DNA of 64,000 bases from Pseudoxanthomonas sp. PXM01. GTDB taxonomy: Bacteria > Pseudomonadota > Gammaproteobacteria > Xanthomonadales > Xanthomonadaceae. The position numbers and the translations under genes are program-made. The stretch covers positions 372,001 to 436,000 of the forward strand of contig NZ_JACVAJ010000003.1 in NCBI RefSeq assembly GCF_014851815.1, written 5' to 3'. The notes beneath the pieces are model-generated. The model was not told the DNA's origin and did not search any database. It worked only from the letters and a program-made list of their open reading frames with translations. The first letter of the stretch is position 1. Every line of letters starts with the position of its first letter. Shown here in pieces: positions 1 through 8,574 of the stretch.

Positions 1-15
1 AGTGACGTTCGCCGC

Positions 16-1086
16 ATGAGCGTCGCACCGGCCCGGTTCGCGTCCGTCGACGCGCTGCGCGGCCTGACGGTCGCCGCGATGCTGCTGGTCAATACACCGG
101 GCGACTGGTCGCACGTGTATGCGCCGCTGCTGCATGCGGAATGGCATGGCGTCACCCCGACCGACCTGGTGTTTCCCTTCTTCCTTTTCATCGTCGGCGT
201 GTCGATCGCGCTGGGTGTGGTGCCGCGCGCTGAAGCGGGCGTGGCCCGGCCGGTGCTGGTACGCGCGGTGCTGTGGCGCGCCGCGAAGATCGTCGCGCTC
301 GGCCTGGCGCTGCATCTGCTGGCGTATCTGCTGCTGGACCGGCCATCGTTCCGGCCCTGGGGGGTGCTGCAGCGGATCGGGCTGTGCTTCGCCGTCGCGG
401 GCCTGCTCGCGCTGTACCTGAAGCCGCGCGCGCAGTGCGCACTGATCGTCGCGTTGCTGCTGGGCTACTGGGCGCTGATGGCGCCCTGGGGCTACGACCC
501 GTTCACGAACCTCGCGGCGCGCGTGGACACGGCGCTGTTCGGCCCGTGGCTGTACCAGTGGGATTCGGCATTGATGCGGGGCCAGGATCCCGAGGGGTTG
601 CTGAGCACGCTGCCCGCGGTGGCGACGGTGCTGTTCGGCCTGCGCGCGGGCGCCTGGCTGCGCAGAGGTGCGACAGCGACGATCGGTGGCGTCGGCATCG
701 CCCTGATCCTGCTGGGGCTGGCGTGGTCGCTGGTGTTCCCGTTGAACAAGGCGTTGTGGACGTCGTCATATGCGATGTTCACGGCGGGATGCGCGATGCT
801 CGCGCTGGTGGCGGCGCACGGGCTGGTGGATCGGCTGGGGTGGCCGGCCGTCGGGCGGCGCTTCGGCGTGAACGCGATCGCCGCCTATGTCGGCGCGGCG
901 CTGATGACCTACCTGCTGCTGGGTCTCGGCTGGATGGGGCCGCTGTACCAGCAGGGCTTCGCCGGATGGATGACGCCGCGGTTCGGTCCGCAGGTGCCCT
1001 CGCTGGCCTTCGCGCTGGCGTTCGTCGCGGTGTGGTGGGGGGTCGTCCGGGAGATGGATCGCCGCCGCTGGTACCTCAAGGTCTGA
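16..1086 (+). CDS. NagX-like membrane acyltransferase (HGSNAT/DUF5009 family)
   Basis: A 356-residue polytopic inner-membrane protein with about ten hydrophobic segments. The N-terminus carries the family signature: FASVDALRGLTVAAMLLVN at residues 8-26, then a PTDLVFPFFLFIVG segment near residues 48-61. These match bacterial relatives of heparan-alpha-glucosaminide N-acetyltransferase, called NagX in Xanthomonas-type chitin/GlcNAc clusters. The family is thought to acetylate or transport amino sugars across the inner membrane; the exact reaction here is inferred. The start is the first ATG in the window; a TGA at positions 3-5 may end an upstream gene. It is followed on the same strand by a sugar dehydrogenase gene after 63 bp. 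Confidence 0.75.
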   Translation: MSVAPARFASVDALRGLTVAAMLLVNTPGDWSHVYAPLLHAEWHGVTPTDLVFPFFLFIVGVSIALGVVPRAEAGVARPVLVRAVLWRAAKIVALGLALHLLAYLLLDRPSFRPWGVLQRIGLCFAVAGLLALYLKPRAQCALIVALLLGYWALMAPWGYDPFTNLAARVDTALFGPWLYQWDSALMRGQDPEGLLSTLPAVATVLFGLRAGAWLRRGATATIGGVGIALILLGLAWSLVFPLNKALWTSSYAMFTAGCAMLALVAAHGLVDRLGWPAVGRRFGVNAIAAYVGAALMTYLLLGLGWMGPLYQQGFAGWMTPRFGPQVPSLAFALAFVAVWWGVVREMDRRRWYLKV

Positions 1087-1149
1087 CGCAACGTTGCTAA
1101 CGCCGCCGTCCGCCCCGATGGCGTATAACGGCAGCCAGTCACCCGCTGG

Positions 1150-2409
1150 ATGTCCTGCATGAAGATGCCGCTGCTGCTCGCCTGCTGTCTGTGCCTGTCC
1201 GCGTGCCAGCGTACGACCGTGGACGAAGAGGGGGTGACAGCGGTGGTGGCCTCCCGGCCTGCCTCCGTGGCGCGCCCGACGTCGGTCGCCGTGTCGCCCC
1301 CTCCGGCCGCGCCGGATACCGGACGGGTGATGGCTGGCCTCTCGCGCGCACGTGCCGTGCCCGACCCGCCGTTCACCAGCACGCCGGTCGCCACGTTCAA
1401 CGAACCGTGGGCAATGACCTTCCTGCCCGATGGGCGCCTGCTGGTGACGGAGAAATCCGGCAAGTTGCGGTTGGCCAACGTCGCCACGGGACAGGTCGGC
1501 GAGGTCATCGGCGTGCCGGCTGTCGCCTACGGTGGGCAGGGCGGGCTCGGCGACGTACTGCTGCATCCCCGTTTCGCCGACAACCGATTGGTCTACCTCA
1601 GTTATGCCGAAACCGGCAGTGGCGGCACGCGTGGTGCCGCGGTGGCGCGCGCGACCCTGCAACTCGACGCCAGCGGCAACGGCGGCAGCCTGTCGGGCCT
1701 GCAGGTGATCTGGCGTCAGCTGCCCAAGGTGAGTGGCGAAGCGCATTACGGACACCGCCTCGCGTTCGGTGCGGACGGCAAGCTGTGGATCACCTCCAGC
1801 GATCGCCAGGCGATGACGCCGGCGCAGGACCTGCAGTCCGCGCTGGGCAAGCTGATCCGGCTCAACGACGACGGCAGCGTGCCGGCCGACAATCCGTTCG
1901 CCGCGCAGGGCGGCATCGCCGCGCAGGTATGGACGCTCGGGCACCGCAACATGCTCGGGATCGCGTTCGACAATGCCGGGCGCCTGTGGACGCACGAGAT
2001 GGGGCCGGCGGGCGGTGACGAACTGAACCTGATCGAGCGCGGCACCAACTACGGGTGGCCGGTGGTTTCGAACGGCAACCATTACGACGGCACGGCGATC
2101 CCCAACCATTCGACGCGCCCGGATTTCAATGCGCCCGAAGCCTGGTGGACGCCGGTGATCGCGCCGGCCGGCTTCGTGATCTACTCCGGCAACCTGTTCC
2201 CGTGGTTCCGCGGCAAGGGGTTCATCGGCGGCCTGGCATCGCAGGCCCTGATCGAGATCGAGTTCAACGGCACGCAGGCGCGCGAATCGCGGCGCTACGC
2301 GATGGGCAAGCGCATCCGCGAAGTCGAGCAGGGGCCGGACGGTGCGCTGTGGCTGCTCGAAGATGGCAGCGGCGGACGCCTGTTGAAGCTCACGCCGAAC
2401 CGCAGCTGA
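1150..2409 (+). CDS. PQQ-dependent sugar dehydrogenase lipoprotein (YliI/Asd-like)
   Basis: A 419-residue protein with a lipoprotein signal peptide; the lipobox LSAC ends at about residue 19. An internal ATG at 1159 is an equally good start. The rest is a beta-propeller of the glucose/sorbosone dehydrogenase family, with the conserved segments [29 protein letters not shown] and [13 protein letters not shown] followed by GTNYGWP. Family members oxidise aldose sugars in the periplasm with PQQ as cofactor and pass electrons to the respiratory chain. The natural substrate cannot be read from sequence. A low-complexity stretch between lipobox and propeller (about residues 25-70) probably acts as a linker. 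It converges on the lipid A cluster: its stop abuts the stop of the minus-strand LABN gene with no spacer. Confidence 0.8.
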   Translation: MSCMKMPLLLACCLCLSACQRTTVDEEGVTAVVASRPASVARPTSVAVSPPPAAPDTGRVMAGLSRARAVPDPPFTSTPVATFNEPWAMTFLPDGRLLVTEKSGKLRLANVATGQVGEVIGVPAVAYGGQGGLGDVLLHPRFADNRLVYLSYAETGSGGTRGAAVARATLQLDASGNGGSLSGLQVIWRQLPKVSGEAHYGHRLAFGADGKLWITSSDRQAMTPAQDLQSALGKLIRLNDDGSVPADNPFAAQGGIAAQVWTLGHRNMLGIAFDNAGRLWTHEMGPAGGDELNLIERGTNYGWPVVSNGNHYDGTAIPNHSTRPDFNAPEAWWTPVIAPAGFVIYSGNLFPWFRGKGFIGGLASQALIEIEFNGTQARESRRYAMGKRIREVEQGPDGALWLLEDGSGGRLLKLTPNRS

Positions 2410-2766
2410 TCAGCGTGCGGGATGCGCGCGCGCGTCGGCGGCCGCAGCCGCCTGCTCGCGGCGGTGGCGGATGTCGAGGTGCAGGCTGTAGGCCGCGGTG
2501 AAGGCCGGCAGCAGGTTCTGCAGGACGCCCACGGCGTCCTGCTTCGACGAGAACAGGAAGTAGCCGAGCGCCATCAGGCTGCCGCACAGGCTCATGTACC
2601 AGAACAGGCGGGGGATCACCGGGCGGCGCGCGCGACGCGAGGCGACGAATTGCACCAGCCAGCGTGCACCGAACAGCGCCGCGCCGGTCAGGCCGATCAG
2701 TTTCCATGGCGTCATGTGCAGGCCGGTCCACGCCAGCGACACCAGCTCCTGGTCCATCGCGTTCAT
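2410..2766 (-). CDS. LABN-domain membrane protein (lipid-A-disaccharide synthase N-terminal-like)
   Basis: A 118-residue membrane protein. Segments such as MTPWKLIGLTGAALFGARW, WLVQFVAS and IPRLFWYMSLCGSLMALGY identify the LABN domain, a small helical module first seen at the N-terminus of some LpxB proteins and often found alone beside polyprenyl-phosphate glycosyltransferases. Its ATG overlaps the TGA of the GT2 gene (ATGA, 2763-2766), so the two are translationally coupled. A second in-frame ATG lies three codons downstream. In this setting it probably helps a membrane glycosyl transfer to LPS, for example by moving a lipid-linked sugar. No catalytic motif is visible, so a partner role is more likely than an enzymatic one. 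Confidence 0.75.
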   Translation of the reverse strand: MNAMDQELVSLAWTGLHMTPWKLIGLTGAALFGARWLVQFVASRRARRPVIPRLFWYMSLCGSLMALGYFLFSSKQDAVGVLQNLLPAFTAAYSLHLDIRHRREQAAAAADARAHPAR

Positions 2767-3527
2767 GGCTTGCGCCCCAGGTTGAGCTCGCTGATGGGGG
2801 TCACGTGGCTGCGCTGGATCAGCCACGACACGCCGACCAGGTCGCGGATGCCGACCAGCGCGCGGCCGAGGTTGGTGTACTTGGATTGACCGGCGCCGCG
2901 CGGCCGGTGCGAGACCGGCACACTGACCGTCTGCCAGCCGGCACGCTGCATCAGGGCCGGCAGGTAGCGATGCATGTGGTCGAAGTAGGGCAGATCGAGG
3001 AACGCGGCACGCTCGAACAGTTTGATGCCGCACCCCGTATCTGGCGTGTCGTCGTGCAGCAGGCGCTGGCGGATGCGGTTGGCCCAGCGCGAGGCCCAGC
3101 GCTTGCTCGCGGTGTCCTTGCGGTCCACGCGCCAGCCGGCGAACAGACGGACCTGCGGACTGGCGGTGGCGCGTGCCGTCAGTAGTCTGAGGAGGTCGGC
3201 GGGGTCGTTCTGCCCGTCGCCGTCGAGCGTGGCGATCCAGGGCGACAGCGCGTGCTTCACGCCGGTGCGGATGGCCGCGCTCTGGCCGCTGCGCTGCTGG
3301 TGCAGCAGCACGCGCAGTTCCGGCACCTCGGCCTTCAGGGTGGTGAGCACGTCGCGGGTGCCGTCGTCGGAGTGGTCGTCCACGCAGACGATGTCGAACG
3401 CCACCCGTCCACGCAGGTGGAACACCACTTCGTGGACCAGCGCTCCGATGTTCTCGAGCTCGTTGAAGACGGGAATGACGATGGAGAGGCTCGTCATGGC
3501 GGCATGTCTCGGGTTGGGTGGCGTCAT
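2763..3527 (-). CDS. Family 2 glycosyltransferase (polyprenyl-phosphate sugar synthase type)
   Basis: A 254-residue GT-A enzyme of the DPM1/ArnC group. It has the nucleotide-sugar fold start LSIVIPVFNELENI (about residues 14-27), IVCVDDHSDDGT, and the DxD-like ATLDGDGQNDPAD near residue 100. ArnC-like enzymes attach a sugar to undecaprenyl phosphate on the cytoplasmic face, giving the donor for an ArnT-type transferase; an ArnT-like gene lies four genes upstream. Unlike E. coli ArnC it lacks a long C-terminal transmembrane pair, which the neighbouring LABN protein may supply. The ATG at 3527 overlaps the stop of the eptA-like gene (ATGA), which favours this start over an internal ATG at 3497. 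The sugar transferred is unknown. Confidence 0.8.
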   Translation of the reverse strand: MTPPNPRHAAMTSLSIVIPVFNELENIGALVHEVVFHLRGRVAFDIVCVDDHSDDGTRDVLTTLKAEVPELRVLLHQQRSGQSAAIRTGVKHALSPWIATLDGDGQNDPADLLRLLTARATASPQVRLFAGWRVDRKDTASKRWASRWANRIRQRLLHDDTPDTGCGIKLFERAAFLDLPYFDHMHRYLPALMQRAGWQTVSVPVSHRPRGAGQSKYTNLGRALVGIRDLVGVSWLIQRSHVTPISELNLGRKP

Positions 3528-5191
3528 GCTCTTCCCCGACAGGTCAGGAAAATGTCGTGGTCCGGCCGGTAGAGGGCCGTCTTCACATCGGTCAGGCCCA
3601 GGACGGTGTGGAACAGGTCGTCGTGGCTACGCGAGCCGGTCGCCTGCCGGCGCAGGCAGGCGGAATCCAGGGCGGTCGAGGCGCGCCAGCCGTCGGAGAA
3701 CCAGGCCACCATCGGCACCTCGAGCTGCTCGCGCGGTGCGATCGAGTACGGCATGCCGTGCAGGTACAGCCCCTTCTCGCCCAGCGATTCGCCGTGGTCC
3801 GAGACGTAGAGCAGGGCGGTGTCGTAGTCCTCCAGGCCCTTCAACTGGTCGATGGCGGACGCCACGACGTGGTCGGTGTAACGCAGTGCGTTGTCGTAGG
3901 CATTGGTGATCTGCACGCGCGTGCAGCGGCCTAGGTCCGACGTGGTGCAAACCGGCGTATAGACGCCGAAATCCCGGGGATAGCGTTCGGAATAGGTGGG
4001 CCCGTGATTGCCCAGCATGTGCAGCACGATGACCCGGTCGCCTTTCTGCCGGCGCGCGGCATCGGCCAGGTCCGACACCAGGATGCCGTCGTAGCAGCGC
4101 TTGCCGTTGCACAGGCCGGCATCGGTACGCGCATGCAGATCTTCCACGGGCAGGCCATCGCACACGCCCTTGCAGCCGGACTGGTTGTCGCGCCACAGCG
4201 TGGCCACGCCGGCGCGATGCAGGACGTGCAGCAGCGACTGGTGGCTGCGGATCTCGCCTTCGTCGTAGTGCTCGCGCCCCTGTGGCGAGAACATGCATGG
4301 CAGCGACACTTCGGTGCTGCTGCCGCAGGCGGCGACGCGCGGAAAGTTCAGCACGTCGCGCTTGGCCAGTTCCGGCGTGGTCTGGCGTGCGTAGCCGTTG
4401 AGGCCCCAGTTGGCCGCGCGCGCGGTCTCGCCGACCACCAGCACCAGCAGGCGCGGCCGGCGCATCGTGGCGGCCGGCGACTGCACGGCGTCCTCGCCGA
4501 TCGGCAGCAAGGCCCGCTTTTGTCCGGGCGGATCCTCACTGACTACCTTGATCAGCGACACCAGCACGTTCGCCGGTGTCACCAGGTAGCGCACCTCGCG
4601 CTGGTTGCGCAGGAACGCGGTCAGCTGCTGGGTCGACGGCAGCACGCCGACCACGCCGACCACCACCATGCCGGCAAGGAACGCGGCGCGAACACCGAAC
4701 GTGCGCGGCCAGGTGCGCTCGCGCAGGCGCACGCGCCAGATCACGATCAGCGCAGGTAGCGCGGTGAGCAGCGGCAGCAGGGCATCGACGCCGAGCAGGT
4801 CGCTGGCCTCGCGCCAGTCGGTGTGCAGTACGTTGCGGATCATGTCGGCGTCGATGTAGATGCCGTACGCCGCCATGTAGTGGCCTGCCAGCGCGGCTGT
4901 CACCACCAGCACGGAGAGCACGACGCGTGCCGTTCGGCGCCACACCAGCAGAGACAGCCATACGCCGTGCACGGCGGTGACCAGCAGGAACAGCGACAAC
5001 GCCCAACGACCCTGCAGCCACGGCTGCGGCGCCGCGGCGTGCCAGAACACCGTGTTGGCGAACAGGCTGAAGTACAGGCAAGCGAAGAGGATCAGGCTCT
5101 CCGACGACACCATCGGGCGCACCTGCAGCAGCCCGCGCACGCGCTGCCAGCGTGAGGGTATCGCTGCATGATCGAGGACGGAGGCGCTCAC
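3524..5191 (-). CDS. eptA: EptA-like lipid A phosphoethanolamine transferase
   Basis: A 555-residue inner-membrane sulfatase-fold enzyme. Five N-terminal membrane helices (to about residue 180) are followed by a periplasmic domain with the nucleophile region VVGETARAANWGLNGYARQT (Thr of ETAR), the STEVSLPCMFS segment, and metal-site motifs MLGNHGPTY and YVSDHGESLGE. The family transfers phosphoethanolamine from phosphatidylethanolamine to lipid A phosphate and lowers binding of cationic peptides such as polymyxin. The reading frame is open to 5824, but the real start is most likely GTG at 5191, because it forms a GTGA overlap with the PAP2 stop and gives the usual family length. Core or heptose as acceptor is an alternative. 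Confidence 0.88.
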   Translation of the reverse strand: MSASVLDHAAIPSRWQRVRGLLQVRPMVSSESLILFACLYFSLFANTVFWHAAAPQPWLQGRWALSLFLLVTAVHGVWLSLLVWRRTARVVLSVLVVTAALAGHYMAAYGIYIDADMIRNVLHTDWREASDLLGVDALLPLLTALPALIVIWRVRLRERTWPRTFGVRAAFLAGMVVVGVVGVLPSTQQLTAFLRNQREVRYLVTPANVLVSLIKVVSEDPPGQKRALLPIGEDAVQSPAATMRRPRLLVLVVGETARAANWGLNGYARQTTPELAKRDVLNFPRVAACGSSTEVSLPCMFSPQGREHYDEGEIRSHQSLLHVLHRAGVATLWRDNQSGCKGVCDGLPVEDLHARTDAGLCNGKRCYDGILVSDLADAARRQKGDRVIVLHMLGNHGPTYSERYPRDFGVYTPVCTTSDLGRCTRVQITNAYDNALRYTDHVVASAIDQLKGLEDYDTALLYVSDHGESLGEKGLYLHGMPYSIAPREQLEVPMVAWFSDGWRASTALDSACLRRQATGSRSHDDLFHTVLGLTDVKTALYRPDHDIFLTCRGRA

Positions 5192-5913
5192 GTGCGTGCC
5201 TCCATGGCACTGCGGGCGTTGCGCCACGCGCCGATGCGATCGACACCGCAGGCGATGGTCCAGCAGACGCCCAGGCTGGCGATGTCGTGCGACAGGAAGT
5301 GCGCGCCGCGCAGCTGTTGCGCGAGCCCGAACACGGCGCCGGCCAGCAGTCCGCCCGCCAGCGCGACGTGTCGCCAGCGCGGTGCGGCATGCAGGAAGAA
5401 GAAATACGACGCGACCCAGGCGTAGCCGCTGGCGGCGTGCGCGGCGGGAAAGCAGCCTGGCGTGCCGAGCTCGGCCGGACGGTGCGCGAACAGCGGAACG
5501 AGCGGCCGCTGCCCACCGAAGCCGGCGAGATCCCACGGGCAGTCCATATGCGTGGCGGCCTTCAGCACTGCCACGCAGGCGGTGGATAGAAGGACGGCCA
5601 GCAGCAGGCGTGCGGCGGGGCGTGTCCAGTGCTTCGCGGTGGGCATGCGCCAATGCCACAGCGTCGCGGCCAACACCGCAGCCCAGGCCAGCTGGCTCAT
5701 CAGGCGGCCGCCCCGGTGCAGCACCGTCTCCAGCAGCAGGCTGCCCTTCATTGACCAGGCATCTCCCTGCTGGTGGAACAACCACGAAGCCCATGGCTGG
5801 TCGAGCGATTGCGCCGCCAGCCATGCCGCGACCAGCAGGACGATCGAGACCGGCAACAGCCCCGGAAGGCGCTGCTCCGGCATGACCGGGAAGGAAGACG
5901 AAGGAGCGGACAT
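5188..5913 (-). CDS. PAP2-family membrane phosphatase
   Basis: A 241-residue membrane protein with about six helices and a recognisable lipid phosphatase signature: K then THMDCPW (motif 1), CFPAAHAASGY (motif 2, with the usual PSGH seen as PAAHAASG) and RGAHFLSHDIASLG (motif 3, catalytic His and Asp). The same phosphatase fold includes LpxE/LpxT lipid A enzymes and undecaprenyl-pyrophosphate phosphatases. It lies directly upstream of eptA and overlaps it by GTGA. Removing a lipid A phosphate, or recycling the lipid carrier, would both fit. I chose ATG 5913; an in-frame ATG at 5979 would add an unusual His/Arg-rich tail, and ATG 5883 is also possible. Confidence 0.78.
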   Translation of the reverse strand: MSAPSSSFPVMPEQRLPGLLPVSIVLLVAAWLAAQSLDQPWASWLFHQQGDAWSMKGSLLLETVLHRGGRLMSQLAWAAVLAATLWHWRMPTAKHWTRPAARLLLAVLLSTACVAVLKAATHMDCPWDLAGFGGQRPLVPLFAHRPAELGTPGCFPAAHAASGYAWVASYFFFLHAAPRWRHVALAGGLLAGAVFGLAQQLRGAHFLSHDIASLGVCWTIACGVDRIGAWRNARSAMEART

Positions 5914-6040
5914 GCGGCGCGTGCGGGATGGGGTGCGCGCATGCTGGTCGTCGTGATGTCGTAACGCGGTCGGACCCATGTCGGAGCCGGGTTAAACGCC
6001 GCGCATGCCGACGTCCCCCACAGACGGTGTTGCTGGATGT

Positions 6041-7747
6041 TCAGTCTTCGCTGACGTCGGCGGACCAGGTGGCCGGTACCTCGCACCCTGTCATCCATGC
6101 GTGGCCAGGTGCCAGGATCCAGTCGCGCCGGTTGGAGGCGCCGACGTCGACGACCTGCGACGGATCCAGGCACGGTCCGATGGCGTCCTTGCGCAGGAAC
6201 AGCCAGCGCGTGTCCGGGGCCTCGAGCAGCCATGCATGCGCGTGCTGCCACTGGTCCACCCACGGCTGCTTGAAGCCGAAGTCGGTGACCGGCCTGTCCG
6301 CCTGCAGCAGGTGCTGTTCGCGCCAGCCCAGCATGGCCAGTTCCGCTTCCGGACCGATGCGTTCGCCGACACGCCGCATCAGCGCCTGCGCTGAACTGTC
6401 AGGACTGATCGCCGGCATGAAGCCCAGGCCGTACGCCGTCCACAACGCCGCCGTCACCGCGACCAGGGCCACCCCCACGCGCCGTCGCGCCGCGATCGCG
6501 ACCAGCGCGGCCACGATGGCGAATCCGAGCAGCCATCGACTGAATTGCGAAACCGTGGTCATGTCCATGCCACGGCCGTCGACCAGCGCATGCAGTCGCT
6601 CGGGCGGGGCGGCCATCAGCCACAGGCCGAGCGTACCCGTCATGAGGATCAGCACCGACACATACGCCCACAGCGTGGTGCGCACACCGCGGAAGCGCAG
6701 CAGGCCGGGCAGCAATGGCGCGGCCGCGACGGCGAGCGCCGGCAGCATCGGGAAGATGTAGACCTCGCGCTTGCCCGGACTGGCGCTGAAGAACAGCAGC
6801 ACCAGCAGCGCCCAGCCCAACAACAACGTGTGGCGTGCGTCGATGCGCTTCAGGCGGCGCCACCACGCCGGCAGCAGCCACGGCACCAGCAACACGCCGG
6901 GCAGCCACAGCGTCAGCATCGTCTGCAGGTAGTACCAGGCCGGCTTCACGTGATGCCAGGCATTCGCGTAGCGCGTACCCGTCTGCTTGAACAGCATCTC
7001 GCGCGCGTAGGCGTGCAGGGCGGGGTCGCTGGAGGACAGCGCCGTCGCCAGCATCGGCACCAGCCACACGCCGGCGCCCAGCAGGAAGCCGGCGATACCC
7101 GCCAGCGCATGCACGCCCCGGTGCGCCGGCAGGTCCTGGGGCGACTTCCACCGCACCCACAGCCAGGGAATGAACAGCAGCAGCGGCAGGAAGCCGACGC
7201 CCTTGGTCACCGTGCCCAGGCCGGCGGCGAACGTGCCCAGCAGCAGCCACCACGGACTGGGTTTTTCCAGCAGATAGCGCAGCAAGGCCCACAGAGACAG
7301 CGTGGTCATGCCGACCAGCACCATGTCGATCTGTGCGCGCTTGGCCTGCAGGGCGAACTGCAGGCAGACGAACAGGCCGAGCACCGCATACGGCACCGCC
7401 CCGCGGCCCCACAGCCGTCGTGCGAGGTCGCCGCTCAGCGCCAGCGTCAGCAGGGCCGACAGCAGGGATGGCAGCAGGAAGGCGATATGCCAGTCGCGAA
7501 CCAGCAGATAGCCGGCCGCCTGCAGCCACATGAACACCGGCGGCTTCTCGGCGTACAGCTCGATGCCGCGATGGGGGAACAGCCACTCCCCGGACTCCAC
7601 CATGGTCCGTGCCGCCAGCACGAAGCGGGGCTCGTCCGCCGGCATCGGCTCGCGCAGGCCCAGCCCCGCCAGCAATGCCCACACCATCAGCGCAGCAAGC
7701 AAGGGCGCCTGCCAGCGCGGCGCATGTCGAAGGTGCATCGATCGCAT
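6041..7747 (-). CDS. ArnT-like glycosyltransferase (GT83/PMT superfamily)
   Basis: A 568-residue GT-C enzyme with about a dozen membrane helices. The first periplasmic loop carries PMPADEPRFVLAARTMVESG and YAEKPPVFMWLQAAGY, matching the catalytic DE(P)R and EKPPL-type motifs of ArnT. ArnT relatives move a sugar (L-Ara4N in enterics; galacturonic acid or other sugars elsewhere) from undecaprenyl phosphate to lipid A or core on the periplasmic side. The C-terminal 150 residues form a periplasmic domain. No L-Ara4N synthesis genes are in the window, so the sugar is left open. The start is ATG 7747 or the ATG at 7738. It is transcribed away from the colR-like gene across a 134-bp divergent region. 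Confidence 0.8.
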   Translation of the reverse strand: MRSMHLRHAPRWQAPLLAALMVWALLAGLGLREPMPADEPRFVLAARTMVESGEWLFPHRGIELYAEKPPVFMWLQAAGYLLVRDWHIAFLLPSLLSALLTLALSGDLARRLWGRGAVPYAVLGLFVCLQFALQAKRAQIDMVLVGMTTLSLWALLRYLLEKPSPWWLLLGTFAAGLGTVTKGVGFLPLLLFIPWLWVRWKSPQDLPAHRGVHALAGIAGFLLGAGVWLVPMLATALSSSDPALHAYAREMLFKQTGTRYANAWHHVKPAWYYLQTMLTLWLPGVLLVPWLLPAWWRRLKRIDARHTLLLGWALLVLLFFSASPGKREVYIFPMLPALAVAAAPLLPGLLRFRGVRTTLWAYVSVLILMTGTLGLWLMAAPPERLHALVDGRGMDMTTVSQFSRWLLGFAIVAALVAIAARRRVGVALVAVTAALWTAYGLGFMPAISPDSSAQALMRRVGERIGPEAELAMLGWREQHLLQADRPVTDFGFKQPWVDQWQHAHAWLLEAPDTRWLFLRKDAIGPCLDPSQVVDVGASNRRDWILAPGHAWMTGCEVPATWSADVSED

Positions 7748-7881
7748 GGGTAGGGGCGGGTCCGGCAAGTCGGCGCGCGATGGTGGATCATGGGAGGTAA
7801 GAGATTCGTCGGAACTCCGACGTCGCTTCGACGTCCGGCCCGCCATGCTGCCGGTCCTCTTTCCTCGCGCAGGTCCTGCCG

Positions 7882-8574
7882 ATGCGGCTGCTGGTGATCG
7901 AAGACAACCGGAACCTGGTGGCGAACCTGTTCGACTACTTCGAGGCACGCGGCCACACGCTGGACGCGGCCCCGGACGGGGTCACCGGGCTGCACCTGGC
8001 CACCACGCAGGCCTACGACGCACTGGTGCTCGACTGGATGCTGCCGCGGCTGGAGGGCCCGGAGGTCCTGCGGCGGCTGCGCGAGGAACACGATTCCGGC
8101 CTGCCGGTCATCATGCTGACCGCACGCGACGAGCTGCCCGACAAGATCGCCGGCTTCCGGGCAGGTGCCGACGACTACCTGACCAAGCCGTTCGCCCTGC
8201 CGGAACTGGAGGTGCGGCTTGAAGCCCTGATGGCGCGCACGCAGGGCCGCCAGCGACGCAAGGTGCTGGAAGTGCACGACCTGAAGCTGGACCTGGCCAC
8301 GCTGGAGGCCACCCGCGCCGGGCAGGTGCTGCACCTGTATCCCGCGTGCCGCAAGCTGCTGGAGACGCTGATGCAGGCCAGCCCGGCGGCCGTCACCCGC
8401 CAGCAACTGGAACATGCGCTGTGGGGCGACGATCCGCCGGACGGCGATATGCTCCGTTCCCACATCTATGAGTTGCGGCGCAGCGTCGACGGGCCGTTCC
8501 CGGTCAAGCTGATCCAGACGTTGCCGCGCACCGGCTACCGGCTGGCCGTGCCGCACGAGGCGAGGGACGCATGA
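7882..8574 (+). CDS. ColR-like OmpR-family response regulator
   Basis: A 230-residue regulator. The receiver domain (1-115) has the acidic pair in LVIEDNRNL, the phosphoacceptor Asp in VLDWMLPRLEG, Thr in IMLTARDEL and Lys in DDYLTKPFALPELE. A winged-helix domain follows (about 130-225), ending in a TLPRTGYRL motif. Wording and spacing resemble ColR of Pseudomonas and Xanthomonas rather than PhoP or PmrA. ColR systems control membrane-homeostasis and LPS-modification genes, and this gene sits divergent to an LPS-modification cluster, so it probably controls that cluster. The stop overlaps the kinase start (ATGA at 8571-8574). Confidence 0.82.
   Translation: MRLLVIEDNRNLVANLFDYFEARGHTLDAAPDGVTGLHLATTQAYDALVLDWMLPRLEGPEVLRRLREEHDSGLPVIMLTARDELPDKIAGFRAGADDYLTKPFALPELEVRLEALMARTQGRQRRKVLEVHDLKLDLATLEATRAGQVLHLYPACRKLLETLMQASPAAVTRQQLEHALWGDDPPDGDMLRSHIYELRRSVDGPFPVKLIQTLPRTGYRLAVPHEARDA

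Noticed and set aside
3524-5824. EptA start far upstream at 5824 giving 766 residues
   Set aside because: The extra 211 residues overlap the PAP2 gene in another frame and have no membrane or catalytic features; GTG 5191 is coupled to the PAP2 stop and gives the family length.
6041-7948. Longer ArnT-like start at 7948
   Set aside because: The extra N-terminus is Arg/Ser/Pro-rich and overlaps the colR-like promoter and coding start; ATG 7747 opens directly into the first membrane helix.
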